Positions 17,725 to 25,446 are shown, counted from the stretch's first letter. The stretch is 64,000 nucleotides of DNA from Nitrospira sp. (GCA_024760525.1 CP060499.1:3679501-3743500); one strand, 5' to 3'. Translations and numbers: made by a program. Notes: generated by a model not told the origin, from the letters alone.

Positions 17725-17826
17725 ATGGATCACATCAAACTACTCATCTATGGCGCACTGGGCATCGGGATTGTCGTCTCGGTCATTGCTCTGCTCACAA
17801 ATATGCTGGGCATCGCAAAGTATTGA
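17725..17826 (+). CDS. 33-residue single-helix membrane peptide
   Basis: ATG 17725 follows GAGGAGGT at a spacing of five bases, one of the best ribosome-binding sites in the window. The product has a short polar start (MDHIK), one helix (LLIYGALGIGIVVSVIALLT) and a short end (NMLGIAKY). It lies 156 bases after the similar peptide gene at 17491. Function unknown. Confidence 0.55.
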   Translation: MDHIKLLIYGALGIGIVVSVIALLTNMLGIAKY

Positions 17827-18170
17827 TACCCATTCTCGCATCGATCAACCTTGAACCCGAAAACCTTCGGGAGCGGACACAACTGGGCAGAAGCCTTTCC
17901 GAATTCCCATTCCCATTAGATGCTATACACCTGACACGTTGCTCGCACCCGTCGACTTGGAGTTCGAGGGCGCTTGTCGTAACTTTGCAGAATGAGTGCC
18001 GATGAAGATCGTTGCTCTGCTCGGCATCACCCTTGTGAACTGACCCGGAGGAGATGCAAGCGCGATTTGATGGACATTCGCTGTAGCGGCTCTGGATTGG
18101 TCATAAGAATCTCTCGTTGTCCACAAGAATGACCTCCGGTAGGGTGTGATTGAAGACCCTCCCGACTCGT

Positions 18171-18233
18171 GGTGCCTCCAATCCTTTGACGTCCTTATCA
18201 CTCCAGGACCGATCTCTCGTACCTCCACCATTT
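18171..18233 (-). repeat. Relic copy B of a small DNA-binding-like protein gene
   Basis: Read on the minus strand it encodes GGGTRDRSWSDKDVKGLEAP, matching copy A at 17049-17111 in the same frame. The protein-level conservation between two decayed copies indicates an ancestral coding sequence. Flanking frames contain no recognisable continuation. Confidence 0.4.
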
Positions 18234-18513
18234 CTAAGGCGCTTGCGCCTGAGGTCGCTCACTATGGACTGCGATGCACTGCCCTCGCGCAAGGTTCCGG
18301 CCTAGGCGTCATCAAATCTTGCCATAGGTCTTGAACTTCTCGCACAGAGTTCGCCAGGGGAATCGGCGTGGTTGCCGTCTCACACTTCGACCCATCGCGT
18401 CCAAGAAAAAGTTCAGGTATCTAAATTTCCTGACTACACATGACCGTGTCATCCCAAAGATGTGAAGTCCATCTTGTAAATGCCTTCCCCTGACGGTATA
18501 GTTTTACTTAGTG

Positions 18514-18804
18514 ATGCTGCTCAGATTATTCAGCCGTCAGCAACTGCATGCCTACGCGAGTATCTGTCTCATCGTGTTCCTGTGCCTGTGTGTCGTTCTG
18601 CAGGTGTTAGGTGTGCCGGCGACTCTGCTAGACACAGTCGAGCAACTCGACCCCCTCTCTGTCATGGTTCTCGAAGGATGGTCTATTCCACAGACTTTTC
18701 TGGCCCTGACCAACAACAGCCAATCCCGCATGTCATCTCATGGCCCCCTTACGCGTTATCTTCCCGACGTGTTGAGCGCTATCTTTCATCCTCCTCTCGT
18801 CTAG
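18514..18804 (+). CDS. Hypothetical membrane-anchored protein, 96 aa
   Basis: ATG 18514 directly follows an in-frame GTG at 18511, and either may be used. The protein starts MLLRLFSRQQLHAY, then has one strongly hydrophobic helix (about residues 16-36, ICLIVFLCLCVVLQVLGV) and a soluble tail with no known motif. Composition is protein-like but the ribosome-binding site is poor. No domain recognised. Confidence 0.45.
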   Translation: MLLRLFSRQQLHAYASICLIVFLCLCVVLQVLGVPATLLDTVEQLDPLSVMVLEGWSIPQTFLALTNNSQSRMSSHGPLTRYLPDVLSAIFHPPLV

Positions 18805-18946
18805 TTTCTCTGCATTTCAGTCTCATCTGAAACTCGAACACTTCCTCTGATACCAGATGGAGCGAGAGTGTGAGTTGCGGCTTCCATCGTCGTAGACCGA
18901 TGACCACCATTTTCTTTGAGTACACCCCTCGTGAGGGAGCGAGCCC

Positions 18947-19363
18947 TTGGCGACCATTTTAGTGATTGACGACGACCCGCAGATCCGATCTCGCTTCCAG
19001 AAGATTTTGGAGGCAATGGGACACCGCGTGCTTGCAGCCGGTAACGGCATTGAAGGTCTTGATCTCTTTCATCAAAGAGGCATCGAACTTGTGGTCACCA
19101 ACGTATTCACACCCGAGAACGATGGGTTAGAGGTTATTATGACATTACGTCGAGAAGCGCCAACTGTCCCGATCATCGGATTCTCCGATCGAGCCGTCAG
19201 ATATAAGTTTTTAAACGTAGCCAAGAAGCACGGTGAGAACCGCACAGTAGGCGGCAGTTGTCTTGTCTCTGAACTCCTTCAGGCTGTACAGAACTCGCTG
19301 CAAAAGAGAGAGCCTCCGCAGCAACAGGAAAACAAAGACAGATCAGCCATCTATGTTCCTTGA
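18947..19363 (+). CDS. Degenerate receiver-domain protein
   Basis: A 138-residue receiver-like protein starting at TTG 18947, preceded by GAGGGAG. The acidic pocket VIDDDPQ is intact, but the phospho-acceptor aspartate is replaced by asparagine (LVVTNVFTPENDG), and the region after strand 5 lacks the usual K-P pair (KKHGENRTVGGSCLVSELL). It is therefore a pseudo-receiver that cannot be phosphorylated in the normal way, although the fold appears kept. The C-terminal 20 residues are glutamine- and charge-rich. It is a paralogue of the intact receiver at 7890. It may act as a constitutive protein-interaction module or be decaying. Confidence 0.75.
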   Translation: MATILVIDDDPQIRSRFQKILEAMGHRVLAAGNGIEGLDLFHQRGIELVVTNVFTPENDGLEVIMTLRREAPTVPIIGFSDRAVRYKFLNVAKKHGENRTVGGSCLVSELLQAVQNSLQKREPPQQQENKDRSAIYVP

Positions 19364-19414
19364 ACGGCGCAGCTCCACGAATTAACACCCGGATGGAACG
19401 GACTGTTGACTATC

Positions 19415-19591
19415 ATGACAAAGAAACAGGCGGGTGAATTACGGAAAGAATGGGCTTCGAAAGTCAGGCATCCCTGCTCGCATAACCAAGTGAAACTCCT
19501 CATGACAGAAGACGGTACCTACCTCATCGGAGAATACGGGTGCACGGTCTGCGGAGCACAGATTAGGATGGATCAAGGCAAGCCGAGATGA
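19415..19591 (+). CDS. Small cysteine-containing hypothetical protein, 58 aa
   Basis: ATG 19415 is preferred to an in-frame TTG at 19406. The 58-residue product has a basic N-terminus (MTKKQAGELRKEWASKVRH) and the pattern C-S-H ... Y-G-C-T-V-C-G, which could form a one-zinc ribbon. No domain is recognised. The ribosome-binding site is weak. It follows the degenerate receiver on the same strand by 51 bases. Confidence 0.5.
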   Translation: MTKKQAGELRKEWASKVRHPCSHNQVKLLMTEDGTYLIGEYGCTVCGAQIRMDQGKPR

Positions 19592-20596
19592 CGCTCCCCA
19601 AGCCGGTCCGTCGGCAAACGTTTGTCGCGGGTCTAGGGTGGCCACCCGAACCGCCGTCTCCCCGATGGCTTGACCCGCGACTCCTTCGGCAGCTCTATTC
19701 TCATGCGGAAAGTGACTGTGCGAAAATTGTGCTAAAAGCCGCTTGAAGAGACAGAATTGATGAGAACCATCGCAACAGATAGAATCCTACAAGTCATTGA
19801 TTCAATTATTAAAGCGAGAAACCAGACGAAAGATCAGGGCATTACGAAATTCGTCTTTACGGCCTCATAACCCAAAGGTCAGAGGTTCAAATCCTCTCCC
19901 CGCAACCAACCTTTTCAAGCGTTTGCAGACATCCAAATCAAACAAGTGAGCGTGTCACTGGAGCAATCGTTGGTGTTTCTGCGTTGCTTCAGCTGACTGT
20001 CTCCAGGAAGATGTGCCCCATCTCAAAATACTACTAAAGTCGGCAGGAAAATTACTCGCCTTTACGCGTAGCATGTTGCACTTCCCCCAAAAGAGGGAAT
20101 CCTAAAATGCTGAGATAATGGGCGTCGGTCAGGATTGATTAAGTGCACACTTTTCAATCCGCGAGCTGTCTGTACGGTTGCAGAGCACAACAAGCCAGAC
20201 CATATGGAAGGGTTACCCGTCAGCATAAGGCCTTCAAGAAGTCCTCTGATTGTGGTGAGTTTAGTTCCGTTTATCCTTTACGAGTAGAGACTGATGTCTC
20301 TATCAGTTTCCAAGCATCGTTCCGTATGGCGTTGATGAGCTGGTGAATGGCATGAGCGCTCCCTAGCCAACAATATCAGCAGCTAGTTCTCCATTAATCT
20401 AAAAAACATATTAATTCAATAACTTAAATAAGCATTCGTTTAAATGTATTGAGCTAGAAAATACGTATATATATGTAACTCTTAAGATGGATATTCGTGA
20501 AGTGCAGTCAGTTTCATACTTCTTTCATTAACTTATGTATGGTTTGGGAACTAGTAATGCTCCTAGATCACAGTTTAGCTGTGAGAGGAGATTCCA
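19592..20596. other. Intergenic region with tRNA fragment and AT-rich promoter zone
   Basis: About 1 kb without a supported gene. It contains the 3' half of an initiator tRNA (19863-19908). The stretch 20390-20500 is strikingly AT-rich for this window and probably carries the promoter of the operon that begins at 20597. No integrase or transposase remnant was seen. Confidence 0.55.
19863..19908 (+). other. Initiator tRNA (fMet) 3' fragment, likely attachment-site scar
   Basis: The sequence runs from the anticodon loop CTCATAACCC through AAGGTC, a T-arm with a perfect 5-bp stem (AGAGG TTCAAAT CCTCT), the 3' acceptor strand CCCCGCA and ACCA. It matches the 3' half of a tRNA-fMet with a CAU anticodon. 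The 5' half is missing: no TGCGGGG acceptor strand or D-arm occurs upstream. Identity beginning at the anticodon loop is the usual footprint left by tyrosine-recombinase integration into a tRNA gene. With this orientation the inserted DNA would lie to the left and an intact tRNA at its far end, outside the window. Confidence 0.75.
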
Positions 20597-22270
20597 TTGA
20601 ATCACTCAGTGATCAAGCAACCACGGTCGGCCCAACTTCCGGCAGCACAGCAACCGAGCAAAGTAGCCTGGACTTTGCGTGCGCTCGCAAATGCCCGACT
20701 ACCGCTATTGGCATGGGTCGCCCATACGGATCGGTTAAACGGCATCGTTACGCTAACCCACGGCTTGCGAGTCGAAGTACGCCGGTCGTTCTTCATAGAA
20801 GGAGTATGGGATGGTCCATTTGACCTCGGCGAATTTGGGACAACCGATTGCGTCTTTGGCTCAGGAGGTCTACTGATTGAGGATTCAGTTCGCTTTGTCC
20901 CCAGCACAGCAACAACCGATCATTTATATTATGACGACGCCGGTGACCACGTCATCGTCTCTAATTCCCTGCCCCTACTGCTGGCTCATACGCAACATTG
21001 TCTGGACCCTCATTACCAAGAGTATGCCGCGATCTGCCATTCAATTCTTGACGGAATCCATGACTATCGACGAGACATCCCAACAGTGGGAGGCAAAGTC
21101 CGCCGTCTGATGTATCGAAATTTAGAGATCACTCAAGACCGGATCATTGAACTGGAAAAGCAGATGCCGCCGCAGTTCACTTCCTTCAAACAGTACTGTG
21201 ACTACATGCAAGGGAGCTACACACGGATCGCCGCCAATGCTCGCGACAAGGCACGGACGTGGCCGTTACAAATCGTGTCCACTCAGTCGAAGGGTTACGA
21301 TTCGACGGCAGTGAACACACTGGCTCGTTCGTCAGGAATCGACAAGGTGTTCACCGTTCCTAACGCCAAGAGCAAGCGGTCCCTCGCACATCATGAAGAG
21401 AACAACCTGGCAGATGATGACGGCGGAGAGATTTGTGCCGCGCTCGACCTTCCATGCTTCCGAATCAATCGACGCGCCTTTGTCGAGAACTTCGACCAGG
21501 AGTATCTGTACTACTGCGCACTTCACCACAACCAAGATGCGAACCTAATGGACATCGGGAATCAGCTCTCAACGGTCAGCGTGCTCCTCACCGGCGTCAT
21601 TGGTGAACTCTGGCGCCCCAAAGCGGATAAGGTAGAGTGGCCTTGCCTAAATCCTGATTTGCGGCATGGAGATCTGGGAGGCTCGGGGATGGGGGAGTGG
21701 AGACTCGTTGTCGGTTTGATCCATCTGCCGTTGCCGTTCATTGGAGCTCGGCGTCGGGCAGAGATTGTTGAAATTACGGAATCAGCTGAGATGGATCCGT
21801 GGCGAATGCGTAACTCCTATGATCGTCCGATTGCCAGGCGTATTGCCGAGGAGGCAGGTGTACCAAGACACCTCTTTGGGCAGTCCAAAATGGGGTCCGT
21901 GGTGCTTTTCTCAGATCCTTCAATCCCTTATGGTAAGGCTCTCCGGCGCGAATTCTTTGATTACCTGGTGAATGAAAAGATCATGTTACGGCCCACGACG
22001 TGGGTGTGGCCCATCGTTCGCTGGGTAAATACTATGCTGCAGGTCAGCTACTTACGTCGCGTCTCAGGCATTTACCTCATGGAACGTGTGCTGTCTAAGA
22101 TGACCGGCCAGTTGGTTCGGTTCCCACGCCTATGGTCCAAACTGGACGGAGCCCTCTATTGTTTTTGCGTCAATAAGACTGCTCGTAAATACAGCGCAGA
22201 TCTGAGGACTTCATCGGAAGACCCTCTTGTGTCCCGGACACAGCGTTCAACGCAAGAGAGACACCCGTGA
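20597..22270 (+). CDS. Asparagine-synthetase-like PP-loop enzyme
   Basis: A 557-residue protein. TTG 20597 is chosen because AGAGGAG lies six bases upstream and no better ATG follows soon. Residues about 225-420 resemble the synthetase half of asparagine synthetase, with the ATP-pyrophosphatase loop SKGYDS at 231-236 inside QIVSTQSKGYDSTAVNTLA. Residues about 50-150 look like a degenerate glutaminase-type fold (HLYYDDAGDHVIVSNSLPLLLA), but there is no Cys2 nucleophile, so glutamine is probably not the nitrogen donor. Members of this superfamily adenylate a carboxylate and form amides, beta-lactams or peptide macrocycles. It is first in an operon with a haem N-hydroxylase and a DUF1989 protein. 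The substrate is unknown; a real amide/ring-forming role is inference. Confidence 0.75.
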   Translation: MNHSVIKQPRSAQLPAAQQPSKVAWTLRALANARLPLLAWVAHTDRLNGIVTLTHGLRVEVRRSFFIEGVWDGPFDLGEFGTTDCVFGSGGLLIEDSVRFVPSTATTDHLYYDDAGDHVIVSNSLPLLLAHTQHCLDPHYQEYAAICHSILDGIHDYRRDIPTVGGKVRRLMYRNLEITQDRIIELEKQMPPQFTSFKQYCDYMQGSYTRIAANARDKARTWPLQIVSTQSKGYDSTAVNTLARSSGIDKVFTVPNAKSKRSLAHHEENNLADDDGGEICAALDLPCFRINRRAFVENFDQEYLYYCALHHNQDANLMDIGNQLSTVSVLLTGVIGELWRPKADKVEWPCLNPDLRHGDLGGSGMGEWRLVVGLIHLPLPFIGARRRAEIVEITESAEMDPWRMRNSYDRPIARRIAEEAGVPRHLFGQSKMGSVVLFSDPSIPYGKALRREFFDYLVNEKIMLRPTTWVWPIVRWVNTMLQVSYLRRVSGIYLMERVLSKMTGQLVRFPRLWSKLDGALYCFCVNKTARKYSADLRTSSEDPLVSRTQRSTQERHP

Positions 22271-22331
22271 AAGCAAAGGACGAGAAACCGTTCACCGCCG
22301 CCTTGATTCAAGATACCTGTGAGGTTTCACC

Positions 22332-23174
22332 ATGAGCCCAGATCTCCATCACGTGCCGCTCGTTGGAAGCACCAACACCACAGCAACCGAAGCCCATAAG
22401 TGGAACCCCTTATGGGCTGATCCAATGGGACGCCTGATCTCAAGCTACGCAGCCTTCAACGGAAAGGTAGTCACCAAACCTTTTTCACCTGAAGCACCCG
22501 TCGATGCTGAACTCATTGATGCCCATGAACAACTACGACAGCAGATCTTAGGCCAGTTTTACCCCTGCACCGGCGCAATCTCGGCATTCAGCCAAAAGAG
22601 CTATCGTTTCGGGCTATACCCAGAACTGGCTTGTGACAGCAGCACCCGTGCCGTTTGCCATGACCTATACAATTTCGCCCATGAATTCCCAGTGGTGGAT
22701 GACCATTTTATTACCTTCATTGCGATGTTCCGTGGGCCGGTAATCCAATCAGAACAACACTTCGAAGAGCTATTGTGGAAACAGCTTCAAGGCATGCACT
22801 CTCTTGATTCTAATTTCTTTACTTGGGATAAGAGTGTCGACTCCGACCCTCAGAGCCATCACTTTTCGTTCAGCATCGGTGGTCGTGCAATGTATGTCAT
22901 CGGCATGCACCCCAAGTCTTCACGTCTCGCGCGAACCCGCCCGTATCCCACCATGGTGTTCAATTTGCACGAACAGTTTGACCGCCTACGCGCGCGCGAA
23001 AAGTTTGAAACTATGAAACAGACGATCAGAGGGCGCGAGATGACATTCCAAGGATCAATCAACCCGATGTTGACGAGCTTTGGTGAAAATTCTGAGGCGC
23101 GTCAATATTCCGGTCGTGCAGTTCCAGCTGAATGGTCTTGCCCCTTCCATGCGCGCAAGACTGACGCAACATGA
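22332..23174 (+). CDS. YqcI/YcgG (GntA-type) haem-dependent N-hydroxylase
   Basis: A 280-residue protein matching the YqcI/YcgG family throughout: FYPCTGAISAF near residue 76, the block HHFSFSIGGRAMYVIGMHP (His193), SSRLARTRPYPTMVFNLHEQF (His213), the GSINPML element, SEARQYSGR and the C-terminal WSCPF (Cys270). The characterised member GntA of the guanitoxin pathway is a haem enzyme that N-hydroxylates the guanidino group of an arginine-derived substrate. Assignment of N-hydroxylation here rests on that family link. It lies 61 bases after the PP-loop gene and overlaps the DUF1989 gene by four bases (ATGA), so coupled expression is likely. Confidence 0.82.
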   Translation: MSPDLHHVPLVGSTNTTATEAHKWNPLWADPMGRLISSYAAFNGKVVTKPFSPEAPVDAELIDAHEQLRQQILGQFYPCTGAISAFSQKSYRFGLYPELACDSSTRAVCHDLYNFAHEFPVVDDHFITFIAMFRGPVIQSEQHFEELLWKQLQGMHSLDSNFFTWDKSVDSDPQSHHFSFSIGGRAMYVIGMHPKSSRLARTRPYPTMVFNLHEQFDRLRAREKFETMKQTIRGREMTFQGSINPMLTSFGENSEARQYSGRAVPAEWSCPFHARKTDAT

Positions 23175-23764
23175 CCGCTTCTCACATCATCCGCATTCCA
23201 CCGCAGAGTGGCCGCTCGTTTACGATCAAACGGGGCCAACTATTACGGGTTATCGACCCTCTTGGCGAACAGGTGTCTGATCTCTTTTCATTCAGCGAGC
23301 AAGATCATGACTGCCGCTTGTCCTCCGGCAGATCATTGGACTATGCGAGCCGGATCTACTTAACAACTGGTGATATTCTCTATGCAAACGACAGCAGACC
23401 GATGTTCACTATTCTCGAAGACACTGTCCGCTTGCATGACTTCCTTCTAACACCCTGCAGCCAGGAGATGTTTGAGATTCTGTACAAGCACAACGGCCAT
23501 CATCCAAGCTGCTTCGAGAACCTTTATCTTTCCCTGAAGGAATACGGCATTTCAGGAGCCGACATCTCTACGACATTTAATATCTTCATGAACGTCAAGA
23601 TCGACCCACAAGGAGCGTTGACGGTCGGCATACCAATATCCAAGGCCGGTGACCACATTGACCTGCGGGCCGAGATGGATATGGTATGTGGCCTAACAGC
23701 CTGTTCCGCTGAAGGATCAAACAACGGCCATTTCAAGCCAATAGACTTTTCTATCCTGGGTTGA
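23171..23764 (+). CDS. DUF1989 / urea-carboxylase-associated family protein
   Basis: A 197-residue DUF1989 protein. Family marks are RVIDPLGEQVSDLFSF, DYASRIYLTTGDILYAND, a TILEDTVRLHDFLLTPCS block, SCFENLYLSL, FNIFMNVKI and AGDHIDLRAEMDMVCGLTACS. In guanidine-degrading bacteria paralogues of this family (once called urea-carboxylase-associated proteins) form carboxyguanidine deiminase, a metal-dependent enzyme acting on a guanidine derivative. Only one subunit gene is present here, so the activity may differ. It is the last gene of the operon and overlaps the N-hydroxylase gene by four bases. The context suggests processing of an N-hydroxylated guanidine or urea-like product. Confidence 0.82.
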   Translation: MTASHIIRIPPQSGRSFTIKRGQLLRVIDPLGEQVSDLFSFSEQDHDCRLSSGRSLDYASRIYLTTGDILYANDSRPMFTILEDTVRLHDFLLTPCSQEMFEILYKHNGHHPSCFENLYLSLKEYGISGADISTTFNIFMNVKIDPQGALTVGIPISKAGDHIDLRAEMDMVCGLTACSAEGSNNGHFKPIDFSILG

Positions 23765-23866
23765 TGCGCCGTTGACGGTGTGGTCCCCTAGCCTGAGAGC
23801 CTCCTATTCATTGCCACCACAATAGCGAGTACGGTTCCTATTTCTCGACAGGGGGTGGAAATGCGA

Positions 23867-23900
23867 CGGCCCGGAACCCCTGCAACGGAGCTCCGGGCCG
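23867..23900 (-). terminator. Hairpin between convergent operons, probable amoC terminator
   Basis: CGGCCCGGA (23867-23875) pairs perfectly with TCCGGGCCG (23892-23900). It lies 33 bases beyond the amoC stop codon and is followed, in the amoC direction, by a short T-rich segment. It may also block transcription arriving from the opposite operon, which ends at 23764. Confidence 0.65.
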
Positions 23901-23932
23901 CGCCCTGACACACTCGCTCTCAGGTCACCCGT

Positions 23933-24742
23933 TTAGTACACGGTCTTGTGCCCGGGGCCCACTTGGCTGGGGAACGGATCCAGGATGCTCTTCGGCGCGT
24001 TGTTCCAGATCACGTCCGCCAGATTCGACATCCGGCTCACGATCTGCGCCGCCACCCCGCCCGCTGCCCCGAACAACCCGCACCACCCCAACGTCACAAA
24101 GCCCCAGTGCAACGGGGCCGAGAACAATTCATCGACGAACCAGAACGCATGCCCCCACTCGTTCAACCCCACGTTCGGCAGGATGAACATCGGCCCCACC
24201 ACCGCCGCCACCAGCGGGAACGACGTCGCCTGCGCGTACAACGGTAACCGCGTCTGCGCATACAGGTAGCTCGCCACCCCGCACGTGATGTACAACGGGA
24301 ACGTCCCGTAGAACGCCACAATGTGGCTCGCCGTGAAGCTCGTGTCCCGGATGATCACTTGGTGCCACGCCGCATCTTGCTCCAGCGTATAGCTGCCCGC
24401 GTAGTACACGCCCCAGATGTAGCACACCAGCCACCCCATCCAGTAAAAGTACCGCTTCAGCTCCAGCTTGTGGTCCAGGTTCGCCAGGTTCCGGTCCCGC
24501 GTCACCCAAATCCAGCCGATCGTCACGGCAAAGAACACGGCGTTCGCTAAAATGTTAAAGCGCCACAGCCCCATCCACACCGAATCGAACTCCGGGGTCA
24601 TGGAGTCTAACCCGTGCGAGTACCCGAAGGCCCGTTGATACAGCACCCAAAACACCCCGATCCCCAGGATCGCCAGCCAGCCCAACTTCACCGGCTTCGA
24701 GTCATACCACTGCGAAATATCGTACCCTCTGTCACTTGCCAT
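23933..24742 (-). CDS. amoC: Ammonia monooxygenase subunit C
   Basis: A full-length 269-residue AmoC/PmoC protein with about six membrane helices. The intramembrane copper ligands are visible as D-x3-H-x12-H: Asp123 and His127 in EQDAAWHQ and His140 in RDTSFTASH. AmoC is part of the membrane complex oxidising ammonia to hydroxylamine. AAGGAGG precedes the ATG. amoA and amoB are not in the window, so this is a stand-alone copy of the kind known in ammonia oxidisers besides the amoCAB operon. Its codons end in G or C far more often than those of the operon facing it. It lies 44 bases after the gene at 24787 and is probably co-transcribed with it. Confidence 0.96.
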   Translation of the reverse strand: MASDRGYDISQWYDSKPVKLGWLAILGIGVFWVLYQRAFGYSHGLDSMTPEFDSVWMGLWRFNILANAVFFAVTIGWIWVTRDRNLANLDHKLELKRYFYWMGWLVCYIWGVYYAGSYTLEQDAAWHQVIIRDTSFTASHIVAFYGTFPLYITCGVASYLYAQTRLPLYAQATSFPLVAAVVGPMFILPNVGLNEWGHAFWFVDELFSAPLHWGFVTLGWCGLFGAAGGVAAQIVSRMSNLADVIWNNAPKSILDPFPSQVGPGHKTVY

Positions 24743-24786
24743 AATGAATCCTCCTTGTTATACGAATCTCTTGATCGATGAAACCT

Positions 24787-25446
24787 TCACGACTGACCGG
24801 AGATCCGCCAGTTCCTATATCGTTTTGATTTCGAAAACTCGTACGCAAGTAAAGCAAGAAGAAGCAGGATGGTCAACGGCCCAATGGCTTTTCGGGCAAT
24901 TGTCGCATAATCGATTTGCTGTACTCGCAACAGATAAGACGACGGACTAGACCCTTCCGGAGTGATGATCAACTTATACAGACCCTTAACCAGCTTGGCT
25001 TCGCCTCTGACTACTCCATCCAGGTGAATCGCCGGTGGCCAGTACGCGACGGTGTCATCTTCTGTCGTCTCGTTGAGTCCTCTGATAACCCGCACTCCCA
25101 CCGGCATCGTGCGCAGACCTGGATCAACGAGATCGACCACAAGAAACGTTTCTCCTTCGCCAGGAATATCCGTACAATACTGGGCTTTTGCTTCATTCTG
25201 CGGCTGATACGCATTGAAATGGACGAGACTACCTCCGACCCTTTGGGCACAGCTATCTTCATCGATCGCCACATTGCCATGAGCATTTGCTACACCAGGA
25301 AGGAGGGCCATAACAAACACGAGCGCTCGGAGAACTCGATGGGAATGGGCTCTTTGTTTACGTCTCACGATACAGAAGCGTAAGGGCACGCGATACATCG
25401 CCCCAGCGATAATGCTCAGTGCAACCACTGCAAGGAACATCGTCAT
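24787..25446 (-). CDS. Periplasmic membrane-anchored protein with N-terminal His, linked to amoC
   Basis: A 219-residue protein. The start at ATG 25446 is preceded by AAGGGGGTGAAGG. Two hydrophobic stretches (about 1-18 and 40-54) precede a likely signal-peptidase site VANA|HGNV, which would leave His56 as the mature N-terminus. The periplasmic domain has Cys66 and Cys91, the pattern VHFNAYQP and a block VVDLVDPGLRTMPVGVRVIRG, followed by a C-terminal membrane helix (about 183-203) and a basic tail. An N-terminal histidine is the copper-brace arrangement of AmoB/PmoB, polysaccharide monooxygenases and CopC, so a copper role is conceivable. It sits 44 bases upstream of amoC. I cannot name the family; function is inferred from context. 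Confidence 0.7.
   Translation of the reverse strand: MTMFLAVVALSIIAGAMYRVPLRFCIVRRKQRAHSHRVLRALVFVMALLPGVANAHGNVAIDEDSCAQRVGGSLVHFNAYQPQNEAKAQYCTDIPGEGETFLVVDLVDPGLRTMPVGVRVIRGLNETTEDDTVAYWPPAIHLDGVVRGEAKLVKGLYKLIITPEGSSPSSYLLRVQQIDYATIARKAIGPLTILLLLALLAYEFSKSKRYRNWRISGQS

Larger units (their letters stand above)
16849..18513. other. Sparse region with tiny membrane ORFs and gene relics
   Basis: About 1.66 kb with no normal-sized gene. It holds a hairpin followed by TTTT at 17122-17143, a dyad at 17264-17281, two tiny membrane peptide genes (17491, 17725), and two decayed copies of one coding sequence on the minus strand (17049-17111 and 18171-18233). Two more hydrophobic stretches (17314-17406 and about 17610-17697) read like membrane peptides but have no standard start codon with a ribosome-binding site. 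Composition and debris suggest an old insertion zone. Confidence 0.55.

Noticed and set aside
20497..20823. A 108-codon frame overlapping the start of the PP-loop gene
   Set aside because: It starts at GTG without a ribosome-binding site and overlaps the better-supported frame at 20597, which has AGAGGAG and recognisable domains.
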